A stretch of 64,000 bases of DNA from Dryomyza anilis (Eukaryota > Arthropoda > Insecta > Diptera > Dryomyzidae): positions 103,716,026-103,780,025 of the forward strand of contig OX638132.1 in the NCBI GenBank assembly GCA_951804985.1. The letters run 5' to 3'. A program made the translations under genes and the position numbers. Of the stretch, positions 34,105 through 43,805 are shown piece by piece. The notes under the pieces are model-generated. The model saw nothing but the letters and a program-made list of their open reading frames with translations. It was not told the DNA's origin and did no database searches. The first letter of the stretch is position 1. Each line of letters starts with the position of its first letter.

Positions 34105-35560
34105 AGATCCGTACGAAAAGACGAAAAAAAATGACGAAACCTAATAATGTCGAAATATTAAAATCCTTAAAATGCCGAAACAATTTTTGGCCGAAATAAA
34201 AAATGTCGAAAAAATATTTTAAAGCTGGAAAAAGTCGAAAAAAAACTTATGTACTCGTTTTTATTACATGCACTCGTTTTTATTATAGGAGAAAAAATTT
34301 CGAAAATTAAAATGTTTAAATATCAAAATGTTAAAATACAAATTTCAAATCTTTTTTGAGCCATTGCATACCAAATCGATAGGAATATCAATGAAATTTG
34401 GGTTTGGAGATATGTATTATTTCCAGAGCCACTTTTGTTCAAACTTAGAAAGATCACTTTTTGTATGGTGGTTCATATGCATCATCTATTGCTGCTAGTA
34501 ACTCCGTTAAGGTGGGTAATTATTATTATTCCTGCCCTTCAAATTTCAAGTACTTAATTCAAATTTTTAATGATTTATTATAAATGTTTTTGCCAAATTT
34601 CTAAATGGTATTTTGATGGCATTATATTTAAAAATAATGCCTTCAAATTAAATTAATATTTTTGTAGTTTTAAATTAATATTTGCTGCTTATCTATGTTC
34701 TCACCCCAATTATGCTTTATGTACTGATCCTAAAGTAGTTAAAAATTTGATTTGAATTTTCGCTACGACCGGAATCCGAATTGTGGTGTATGTGTTACGA
34801 ATATGTTATTTTTTAAATCTATGTCTTCGTATTTTGTTATATTTATTTGTATATTTTTTGCCTACTTATATATTTTTCTTACACAAGTAACTCTATTTTT
34901 GTTGGTACTATACATTAATTTCGACAGTTTTTATTATTTTTTTGGTTAAAAACGATTTCACCATTTTAAATTTCGACATTTTTAGTTTTCGACATTTTAT
35001 TTTTCAACATTTTTGTTTTCGACATTTTTGTTTTCGACATTTTTGTTTTCGACATTTTTAGGTTTCGGCATTTTTATTTTCTACATATTTGTCTTCGGTA
35101 TTTTTAGTTGCGATATTTTGATTTCGACAGTTTTTATTATTTTTTCGGTTAAAAATGATTTCGCCATTTCAAATTTCGACATTTTTAGTTTTCGACATTT
35201 TATTTTTCATCATTTTGTTTTCAACATTTTTGTTTTCGACATTTTTGTTTTCGACATTTTTGTTTTGACATTTTTAGGTTTTGGAATTTTTATTTTCTAC
35301 ATATTTGTCTTCGGTATTTTTAGTTTCGATATTTTAATTTCGACAGATTTTATTATTTTTTCGGTTAAAAATGTTTTCGCCATTTTAAATTTCGACATTT
35401 TTAGTTTTCGACATTTTATTTTTCAACATTTTGGTTTTCAACATTTTTGTTTTCGAAATTTTTGTTTTCGGCATTTTTGTTTTCGACATTTTTGTTTTTG
35501 ACATTTTTAGGTTTCGGCATTTTTATTTTCTACATATTTGTCTACGGTATTTTTAGTACA
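34105..35560. mobile_element. Foldback-like element with (GTTTTCGACATTTTT)n arms
   Basis: The left arm (34105-34330) consists of AAAAAATGTCGAAA-type words. The right arm (34925-35560) consists of the inverse, TTTTCGACATTTTT, with 15-bp units. In the right arm a longer block starting TTTCGACAGTTTTTATTATT repeats three times (about 34919, 35122, 35338), giving a higher-order period of 203-217 bp. Between the arms lies a fragment of another element (34358-34650). The 162-aa plus-strand Phe-rich frame at 35013-35501 is a repeat artefact. Confidence 0.65.
34358..34650. mobile_element. Fragment of the 218-1388 palindromic transposon family
   Basis: GAGCCATTGCATACCAAATC, TCAATGAAATTTGG, TATTTCCAGAGCCACTTTTG and CACTTTTTGTATGGTGGTTC correspond to the arm of the element at 218. 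GATTTATTATAAATGTTTTT then AATGGTATTTTGATGGCATT match the reverse complement of about 915-990. Internally rearranged or deleted. Confidence 0.6.
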
Positions 35561-35938
35561 AAACCTGTAAAAATAACTGAGTAAGCAGTCAAATAAGCAC
35601 CTTCGAAAAATATAGAAATATTGTATGGAATGGGAAATATCGTGTTAAGTGTTTTTTTTTTATGTTATCAAATTCTAACAGCAAATTTGTGTTTTTTGAA
35701 TGTGTATACTTCGGTAATAGATGAGTTCAGTCAAATCCATCAATTACAGTTGATTTGAGTACAATTTAAACAATGTCGTAATGATGCAATATTTTAATTT
35801 GACCGAGTTTGATTTTTCATGTTGCAGAATCTGAAAATCAATTGAATTCAAATAAATACTAAAGGAATTCTATTTATGTTTACAAACATTTTTACTAAAA
35901 TCGAAATTTCATTTTAAAACATGCTATATTTTTTAATT
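35561..35938. other. AT-rich DNA, nothing recognised
   Basis: No frames, repeats or RNA signatures noticed. Confidence 0.4.
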
Positions 35939-37176
35939 ACACTAACCAACAGCCATTCTGCGCAGCAGTCAAGCTTATTTTTGTATTATGTAAAATTACG
36001 CCCTTATTCCGAAAATATGGTTTAACAATGTTTCTTTGGATAGGTTTACAAAATATGGGCCAATAACTTTTGGACCGAGCTTTCATTAAGGTGGTCGCAT
36101 ATATTTGCAAATATCTCGCGTTCTAAATAACACATATGATCAAATGTTATATTGAATGAAAGTTAATTGAATATCGAATAAACATTTTTTAGGACATTTT
36201 TAAATTGGTTCATTATTTTAAGAGAACTCGAAAAGAGAACTTGAAAAAACATTTTTTTGAACAAAAATTTAAGAAAAAATTCGTTTAAAAAAATGGAAAA
36301 AAATCGAGAAAGTAATATGATACACAAATTTTAATTTATCAAAATTAGTTCACACTCCGTTGAAGAAATTGAGCTATAAATGACAAAAATATATGGGTAA
36401 CATTTGAGGATAAAAAAGTTATGTGAAAGCAATATAATTGAGTGCTATACAAATAGGCATAAAAATAAAAGTTATCGTGTATAGGCGGACAGACGACGGT
36501 CATATCTAAATGGACTCGGAAAGTGATGTTGACCAAGAAAATATATACTTTTTCATACCAATCACGACTACTAAGAGGCGCTAAAATATCCTCACTTATA
36601 TTTTATAACTTGTAACCCATGGGTAAAGGGTATAAACATATTATGCGATTTTTTTTAGTTAATACCCAATTGTAATGCTTTCACATGATTTTTTCTGTTC
36701 TCAAAACGTATCCATAGATTTCTTTTATTTTTACATCATTTTCTTTAAAAATGTACAGGCTAATTTCGCAAAATTACAAACTCTGCATCATCTTGCGTTT
36801 TTAATTTTTCGCCATTTTTTAAATGCATTTATTAATAAAATTTTGGTCGACAAAATTTACATTTTTCGAGTTCTTCTATAGAGTTTTCTTAAACCAGCAA
36901 ACTAATTCCAAACTATTGTAAGAAATGTTTATTGAATATTTAATTATCTTTCATTCGATATAACAACAAAATTAAAGTTTACGGGTTTTATTAAACGCGA
37001 GATATTTACAAATATATGTGACCACCTTTTTGAAAGCTGAGTACAAAAGTTATTACCCGAAATCTCGTAAACCTATCCGTAGAAAATTTTTTAATTTATG
37101 TATTCAAATTTTGCCAATAATACAAAAATAATGGAATTTACTGCGCAAACTTTTTTCTCATTTTGTTGTGTAGTGT
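35939..37176. mobile_element. Foldback element, TIR ACACTA(A/C)(A/C)CAACA, 1.24 kb
   Basis: Long imperfect inverted arms of about 165 bp. TTATTTTTGTATTATG near 35980 pairs with ATACAAAAATAATGG near 37120. GATAGGTTTACAAAATATGG near 36041 pairs with CGTAAACCTATC near 37065. GGTGGTCGCATATATTTGCA then AATATCTCGCG near 36091 pairs with CGCGAGATATTTACAAATAT and GTGACCACC near 36997. It ends TTTTGTTGTGTAGTGT. A second copy is at 42334, and an end remnant at 14733. It carries a HINE fragment (36470-36634). No transposase. Confidence 0.75.
36470..36634 (-). mobile_element. HINE/DINE-1-like fragment nested in a foldback element
   Basis: Read on the minus strand: TATACCCTTTACCCATGG, TGAAAAAGTATATATTTTCT, TGGTCAACATCACTTTCCGA, GTCCATTTAGATATGACC and GTCTGTCCGCC. 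It matches the core of the 10309 element but is diverged. It sits between the arms of the 35939 foldback. Confidence 0.75.
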
Positions 37177-38639
37177 TATTAATGAATGTTATTATTATTG
37201 TATCATAAATTATTAACTTTGTTTTATGTGCTCTTTACACATAATTGTCTTAAGCCTTTTAAAAACATATTTTTATTTAAAAATTTTATTTATTTATTTT
37301 TCTTTTCTTTAATTTTTTTATCATTAAGATTTTTTGAACATTTCGTAAAATATTAATTTGTGTTATATAAGTTTTAAGAACAACAAATATAAAATATATT
37401 TGTTGTTCAACCACCATATATTTAAAGACAATTAATTAAAATGTTTGTATGTTCATAAATATAATTTTATTTAACACAATTAAGGCATATTGTGTCACGT
37501 TGCCACATCACGCGTTGTCCGTCATAACAACTACATATTTTCGTTGTTTTTTAAAACAAAAATAAAAGATCTCATATAGTTGTAAATTTTTCTAAATTCT
37601 TATTTATTATACGTTTTCTCATTTGTACAAATCACAATCACTACAGTGAACGCTAATGATGGCAATTAGTGTTCGAGTGCTGCCAAAACACGACAACATT
37701 GGGGAATTTCAGTTTAAGCATGATCTCGATGAGTGTTGTCACGTTATGTGTAGCTAATTATTAAGATTTCTCTAATTAACACTCGAAGCGACTGAAATGA
37801 AATAATTAATTATTCAACGGTTTTTCTTAATGCATGCTATTGAAACATAAGCCGTATCGGTTAAGTGACTCAAGCCGTTTTGTTTTTCTGAGAGAATTTT
37901 ACGAGAATTATTGCGATTATGTAAAACTTTTTTTTACTTATTTGGAAAAATGCATCAATGCAACAATTTGCATAAATACAAAGTAGTTGGCAAGTCTAAA
38001 GACACCGCCGCCATTACGTGTGTCATTATGTTGTTGCAATGTGTAATTGGCAACGTTGCCGCTGTTGAAAGCCTCGCCAATTATAGCTCTTCACAAATAA
38101 AACAAAGGTAAAGCCACGCTCGAAATGACAAATGCATTGAGTCAGAAGACAACAATTACAATTCGCAAATAAGGATGCCAACTGACAGACAGACAGACAC
38201 GAATCGGTGCTTTCGAAATTGCATTAATTTGGCGCAAACAACTAAAATGTCTGCAATTGTTTTAGTTTTGACAGATGATGATGTTGTTGTGGCTTAAGCA
38301 ACACGATGTGTTGTTGACTGGTATGCCTCAATTGCTATGCAAAAGTGTAGATCACAGGTTCCGCATCACGGTTTCTTTTATTATACGTTCGTTGATATAT
38401 CTGAATGCAAAATAATAAAAAAAATAAAAAAATAGCCTGCTGAAAAGGAGTCAACTGTGGGAAGGGATATCAAAATATCATCGAGACACTAAGAATCTTT
38501 TTGAAGTCATCCACCATATGCACTTCAATTATATATGTTACATAGTAATTTTGATATGTAATCACACTTCGTTTTTTGACAAAAATACAACTATAGTTAT
38601 CTACATTGTCCTACAAAATTTGAATACATTTTCTAGGGT
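37177..38639. other. AT-rich then unique GC-richer DNA (37.5-38.4 kb)
   Basis: ATATTTGTTGTTC words form a hairpin near 37378-37407 (GAACAACAAATATA / TATATTTGTTGTTC). The 66-aa frame at 37911-38111 has no recognisable domain. Nothing else. Confidence 0.4.
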
Positions 38640-39290
38640 TTCCTAAGGTTCCGGACGAGACATTCGTACGTTTAAGACATTAACATCTCGAAAGATTTCT
38701 TTTTGTGCATGTAGTATATAAATAGGACTAAACATCTGAAAAAAAATTATAAAAAGATATAAATTAAATAGTCGGTGTTCCGGACGGGACCAAAACGGAA
38801 TTAAAAATCGAGGTTCATATGGATATTCCAAAAATTCAGCGAATTTTTCGTACAAATGAGTATATTTACACTTTGTTCCTAAAATTTATAGTTTTTTCAT
38901 AATAAATCACAGAAAAATTACGGACGGGACAAAAAATTCTGCATTGAAATTATCAGTACGATTTTTATTCGAAAAAGGCTTTTTCGTACAATATATTTTT
39001 TGAATTATCTCTGAACATATCTGAGACCATAACTGACTGGATTAATAATCATTTTAATAAAATAAAAGGTGATGTACGAATCGAATTTCCTTTTTTCTTA
39101 AGTTTTTCATTTTTGTGATTTTTTTTTCTAGTTTTAAATTTTTTTTTTTTTTTTGTTTAACTTTTGGTACTCAAAGTTTCGCACGTGACAGATTTCAATT
39201 AGCTGTTAAAAATATTCTTGAATTACTAGGAAATCGATGTTTTCATTTTTGAAAATTCCGAGAAAATTCTGCGACCAATCATGCCTATTT
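38640..39290 (+). repeat. GGACGGGAC-family dispersed repeat, longest copy
   Basis: The motif recurs at about 38650 (TTCCGGACGAGACATT), 38780 (TTCCGGACGGGACCAAAA) and 38920 (ACGGACGGGACAAAA). Segments are shared in inverse orientation with 31490-31815 and 33790-33960. No terminal structure is obvious. Superfamily unknown. Confidence 0.6.
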
Positions 39291-39417
39291 TCAATACCAA
39301 ATAGTGTATGTAAATAGTTAAACTAACACCCGAGTTTATTGATATAGATCTTCTTGTTTGCATGTAATCGAGTTTTTAATAGACGGAAATCGCTAAATGG
39401 AGTAGGGTGCCTGATCA

Positions 39418-39601
39418 GCCGGCCTCAGCAGTCCAGAGGTAGAGCGCTGGACTTGCATTCTGAAGGTCTCGGGTTCGAATCCCGGCTTGGGCATGGGCGC
39501 TCGTGGTGATATTAACCACAAAATTGTAGGGAATAGATTTCACAGTACAATGGATATGTCTGTCTGAGTGCTGTGGATCTTAGTACATATTCCAAAAAAA
39601 A
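39418..39601 (+). mobile_element. tRNA-derived SINE (Ala-like head) with 14-bp target duplication
   Basis: The head at 39422-39493 folds as a tRNA: acceptor GCCTCAG / CTTGGGC (one mismatch), A-box-like AGAGGTAGAGCGCTGG, anticodon loop CTTGCAT (TGC, Ala), and a T arm with B box GGGTTCGAATCCC at 39471-39483. A non-tRNA body of about 95 bp and an A-run (39594-39602) follow. AGGGTGCCTGATCA (39404-39417) and AGGGTACCTGATCA (39602-39615) flank it, a 13/14 match. This marks retroposition rather than a resident tRNA gene. SINEs of this build are transcribed by RNA polymerase III and moved by LINE enzymes (known of the class). Confidence 0.85.
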
Positions 39602-39647
39602 AGGGTACCTGATCAAGAATATATAGATCTGCGGACTTTTCTTCTAT

Positions 39648-40860
39648 ATTTTCAGAACAATTCTAAAAAAAGCTTCACAATTTACGAAATTTTAGTATTT
39701 TTTTCGTAATATGTAAAGCTCATTCGTAAAATATGTTATCTATATATATAAAACTCTTTGTCCGTCTGTCAGTCTGTCGGTCTCTCTGTCTGTCTGTTTG
39801 TTCCAGCATCACGTCTAAACCGCTGAACCGATTTAACTGAAATTTTGCACCAGGATACTATGGAGTCCGGAGGGTGTCATAGTCTATATATGGGCGGGAT
39901 TGGACAAAGGGGCGTGTCACCTCCCATACAACCTAAACTTTCAAAAAGACATAACTCGGCACATACACAAGCAAAGAAGATGAAACAAAAAACTCAAATA
40001 CACAAAAAAAAATACAAGAGCAAAAATACAAAACCAAAAGCAAAAATCAAATACAAAATCAAAAGTAAAAACACAAAACTTAAGCTATAACTCAAAAACA
40101 ACAAAAAAAAATAAGGGATAGAAAACAAAAACAAAATCAACCACACTAAAATTCACCACACTAAAATTCAGCACACCAAAATTCACCACACTAAAACTCA
40201 CCACACTAAAATTCACCACACTAAAACTCACCACACTTAAAATTTACCAGACTAATATTCACCACACTAAAATTCACCACACAAAAACTCACCACACTAA
40301 ATTTCAATAGACTAAAATTCAACACACTAAAACTCACCACACTAAAACTTCTACTGGGAAAAACTCTACGGGGAAGAATTCTACGGGAAAGAATTCTACT
40401 GGGAAGAATTCTACGGGGAAGCACAGCTGAGAAAGAATTGTCTATGAGAAAAGTTGTTTTATCGGATAATTAGTATGGTTTTGGTTACTACATTTATAAC
40501 ACCAATAAACAAACGTCCAGCGAAATACGGGTCCCTGATATAAATAATAAAAATGTTATTTATTTTAATAAAATTGCTCAATAACCTTGCATTCACATAA
40601 TATTTGCACGAGTCGGGTAAGGGTCCAGCTAGTTCTTTCATAATTTTTATAATAAAAAATAATGTAACGAAAGTTTCGCAATTTAAACGAAATATTCGTA
40701 ATTTTGTTGTTATTTAAATTTTAAGAATATTTTAATTTTACAAAATATATACAAATCATTTGTAAAAAATATATAAATTACAAATATTTCGTCTATTCTA
40801 AGAATTGTTCGTGTATTTTACAAAATAAAAAATTACGAAAAATATATTATTTTGGGTGTA
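39648..40860. mobile_element. ACGAAA-rich MITE interrupted by a complete Helitron
   Basis: The left portion (39648-39738: TTTACGAAATTTTAG, TTTTTTTCGTAATATG, TCGTAAAATATG) and right portion (40633-40860, ending AATATATTATTTTGGGTGTA) together have the composition and end (TACACCCAAAATAATATA on the minus strand) of the family seen at 60147 and 25736. The Helitron separates them. Confidence 0.65.
39739..40632 (+). mobile_element. Complete non-autonomous Helitron, copy 2, 894 bp
   Basis: The 5' end TCTATATATATAAAACTC is preceded by A (39738). The 3' end is CCAGCTAG followed by T (40633). Insertion between A and T, a 5' TC and a 3' CTAG are the Helitron hallmarks. A weak hairpin (GCACGAGTCGGGT) precedes the 3' end. 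Inside are TTGTTCCAGCATCACGTCTA, GCCTCGC-free unique sequence, minisatellite A (40138-40345) and minisatellite B (40346-40425), as in copies 1 and 3. No Rep/helicase is encoded. The 81-aa lysine-rich frame at 39845-40090 is an artefact of AAAA-rich DNA. Confidence 0.9.
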
Positions 40861-42333
40861 TACAAAAATATGCAAATTATGTGTTTCTAACGGAAATAGC
40901 TGCTTTTGTTAAACAGTCTCAACATGAAATTCCCACAATCAGCTGGTCGAAATTTTTAATAATACATATATGTTTTTGTAATAATAAATGCAAAACACTT
41001 AAGAAAATTTTGAAAATATACCAAAATGTCAGTGCAGCTGCTTTTAGAGCGTGAATATCAACACCCTTTCAATTATAATAAATTCTATTCAAATAAATTC
41101 TCAACAAATAATCCTTTTAAACAGCACACAATCCTTTCTAAGACGTGCCGCACCTGTTACGGAGCCACATGCCCATCCAACTAATGGCGGCCAACTAATG
41201 AAAGACACACCAATTATAGTATAGAACTTCTTTGATCGTCCTGCATTGATCGAAGCTATGACGAAAACATTAGAATTCAACAAAATTCTAAATAAATTAC
41301 ATAGGCAGCGGGTCAAGCGTCGATTTTAATGACGCCCAGAGCCAATTATGTAACGTGCTGCCATCTAATGTATGCTGACACCTATCTGCACCGTCCTGCG
41401 CACCCTGCCTGGTGCCTCCTGTCCTTTGGCAGTGACTAAGCTGTTATTAGTCCATCCCGAAATACACTTTGCAACTGGAAAGTGTAACTCAATGCAGGAA
41501 CGTATAATGATCCATTTTATGATTGGCTGTTTATTGAGCCCACCGCACTCCATCGTAGATATCGATCATCACATCGCAGCACAGCACAACACAGTGTATT
41601 CGGCAAATGTCCTTCGTGGCCACTTCGTTTCGGGAATGATGTGCGATCATTCCTCGCACGAACAAATGAGTTCTCACCCGGCATAAAATAATTATATAGA
41701 ATTTGGTGGATATTTAGTGCAGTTGCACTATTTGTTAATGCAGATTTGTTTATTTCCTTTTGCGGTACTTCGCATTTGAAGACCAGAACTACCCAGTTCA
41801 GTTCAATCCAGTTGTTGTCGGCTGGCAGGATAATGAATGAGCACGATCGCTTTCTAAGGCATGGCATGGGCCGTAATAAGGGAGTTGAGTGGATGGTTTC
41901 TTTGTTTTAGTAACATCGCTGCGCGGGCCTTTAGTCTTTGGTCTTTAGTTACTCTCTTCGAGAATTCAGAAACGACAGGTGAGTTCGACTAATTTATGTT
42001 TGTTGTTTCTGGGTGCTCGCATGAAATGATTAATTGTAATTGGAAGCAAACGGAAATAATTGATATGCGGGATGAATTCAAACAGACAGGGTCGCTAATA
42101 AATGTGACATATTCGACAAATTGAAATAATTATAAAAATTAAAAATTGTATTAATTTCCATTACATAGAATTATATCTTTTAGTACAAGTTTGCATAAAA
42201 AATAGATTCTAGAGTTATGTTAAATATCAAAATTATGAATTTCCATTTTCAGCATATGAAAGATTATAATCCTTAAATTATAATCGTAATTTTATATATT
42301 TTATTTCCAATATAATTATCTTAAACAAATATT
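40861..42333. other. Unique DNA with GC-richer island at 41.1-42.0 kb
   Basis: A 104-aa plus-strand frame (41372-41686) and a 116-aa minus-strand frame (41517-41867) overlap each other. Neither has a recognisable domain. Low confidence either way; I do not call a gene. No repeats shared with the rest of the window were noticed. Confidence 0.35.
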
Positions 42334-42506
42334 ACACTACACATCAAAATGAAAAAGAAAAGTGTACACAGTAAAGTCCACTATTTTTGTATTATGGTAA
42401 ATGAGCCGCAGTTTTCGAATATATGAATTAAAAAAAATTCTAGTAATGGGATTCCGAAATAACGGCCAATAACTTTTTTTAAGGTGCATTCAAAATGTGG
42501 TCATAA

Positions 42507-43062
42507 ACACGGAGGGAAAAAAGATCTAAAATCAGAAGGAATCAAGAAGTATACGGAGAGATATATAGCTAAACCGAAAAATTCTTAATTTCAAGAAATG
42601 GATTTTCTTAGTTGTCAAAAAACTAACTAAGTAGGATTCAGGTATTAATTTCTTGGGTATTAAAAAAAGTAACTAAGTATAATAATTCTTGGATTCAGAT
42701 ATTAATTTTTTGGGTTACAAAAAAGTAAATAAGTAGAATTATTCTTGGATTCAGTTATTAATTTCTTAGGTATCAAAAAAGTAACTAAGTAGAATAAGTC
42801 TTGAATTCAGTTATTAATTTCTTAGGTATCAAAAATGTTGTTGTTTTCGTCATAAATTCACGAACATACGACGCTTCTGGTGGTCAAGCGGCTTCAGTTC
42901 TTGCGTCAATTAGATTTTGTAAGGATGTAGGCCAAGATCTTTTCTGTCGCTGATCTGTCGCTCTACTTTTGTAGCGTCCCATTTCAAAAAGTAGTCCAAT
43001 TCTACTATTTTTCTTTCTAACCGAATTCTTCTCAAGTTTTAGAATTTTATTTCCCTCCGTGT
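42507..43062 (+). mobile_element. Complete CACGGAGGGAAA MITE with internal 56-bp tandem repeats
   Basis: The left end CACGGAGGGAAAAAAGATCT and right end TTTTATTTCCCTCCGTG are inverted repeats. Between 42605 and 42835 a 56-57-bp unit (ATTCAGTTATTAATTTCTTA, GGTATCAAAAAAGTAACTAA, then GTAGAAT) repeats four times, with starts near 42636, 42693, 42749 and 42805. The same AAAAAAGTAACTAAGTA words occur in the other copies (2413, 4075, 14540). Non-coding. Confidence 0.8.
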
Positions 43063-43379
43063 ACATTTGCAAATATTTAATTTTAATTAATTTAAAGCAA
43101 TCATCTATCAATATGTGCTCAAAAATGATGATTCTTTTTTCATTTTTAAACCGTTTTATAGAGCACTCAATTATAATTTATATTTTTTTGATCATCAAAT
43201 TTTACTCATACATATTATTCATTGATATCGTAATTTCTTCGAAAAAGTATGGGCTAATTTTGGAATATTATAAACTGTGTATCTTCTTACTTTATCGTTT
43301 GTTACAATTTTTTAAACGCATTTTCGATTTAAATTTTATTTTATCCAGTTCTCCAATCGATTTCTCTAAAACTAGAAAA

Positions 43380-43474
43380 CCAATTCGAAAATGAATTATT
43401 TTTCATTTGATTTCATTGATCAATATCCCGTGTTTTATATAAATCAAATGAAAAATAATTCATTTTCAAATTGG
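43380..43474. repeat. 34-bp-arm near-perfect hairpin
   Basis: The arm 43380-43413 (CCAATTCGAAAATGAATTAT, TTTTCATTTGATTT) and the arm 43441-43474 are reverse complements with one mismatch, separated by a 27-nt loop. It lies inside the foldback copy at 42334. The matching place in the 35939 copy is not an equally good hairpin, so one arm probably arose by a local inverted duplication. Confidence 0.85.
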
Positions 43475-43624
43475 TTTTTAGTTTCATTTCGAAATCTCGG
43501 TAAAAAAGTTATTAGTCGCTATTTCCTTAATCTATCCAAAGAAATATGTCTAAATCATATTTTCAGAATCAGTAATAAACATCTGTACAAATGTATTTGG
43601 AGTTCCCTCTGCAAAATATGCTCT

Positions 43625-43805
43625 ACTGCACTCCACTGTATTGAGTGCATCTTGCAATGACAGCGACTTCACGTAACTGCAGTATTTGTTTCATTAGTGT
43701 CAAACAGTGTCAAGGCATTTGTTTTGCAAGACATTCAATGATTTGAAAAACAAAACCAAATGACACTACTGTCGCTGAAAATGCAACAAGTACAGTGAGT
43801 GCAGT
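43625..43805. mobile_element. 181-bp palindromic MITE, TIR ACTGCACTC
   Basis: It starts ACTGCACTCCACTGTA and ends TACAGTGAGTGCAGT. Inner inverted matches include TTGTTTTGCAAGACATTCAA folding back on ATTTGAAAAACAAAACCAAA-type sequence, and GACAGCGAC against GTCGCTG. A single copy in the window. Confidence 0.6.

Larger units (their letters stand above)
42334..43575. mobile_element. Second copy of the ACACTACACAACA foldback family, carrying a nested MITE
   Basis: The left end ACACTACACATCAAAATGAA then CACTATTTTTGTATTATGG closely matches the reverse complement of the right end of the 35939 element. The inner sequence at 43070-43560 (GAATATTATAAACTGTGTAT, TTTCATTTGATTTCATTGAT, TCTATCCAAAGAAATATG) resembles 36700-37090 with many differences. 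The right terminus is degraded. A complete CACGGAGGG MITE (42507-43062) is inserted in the left part. A strong hairpin lies at 43380-43474. Confidence 0.6.

Noticed and set aside
35013..35501. 162-aa Phe-rich, membrane-like protein
   Set aside because: It is built from the 15-bp GTTTTCGACATTTTT repeat of a foldback-like element. Hydrophobicity follows from T-rich codons.
39422..39493. Functional tRNA-Ala (TGC) gene
   Set aside because: It is flanked by target-site duplications, followed by a SINE body and A-run, and has mismatches in the acceptor, D and anticodon stems.
41372..41867. Overlapping 104-aa and 116-aa frames as a gene
   Set aside because: Opposite strands, no recognisable domain, and no splice or start context. 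The length is possible by chance in GC-richer DNA.
43380..43474. microRNA precursor
   Set aside because: The stem is nearly perfect and lies inside a transposon copy. Nothing in sequence alone supports processing, so it is listed as a hairpin repeat only.
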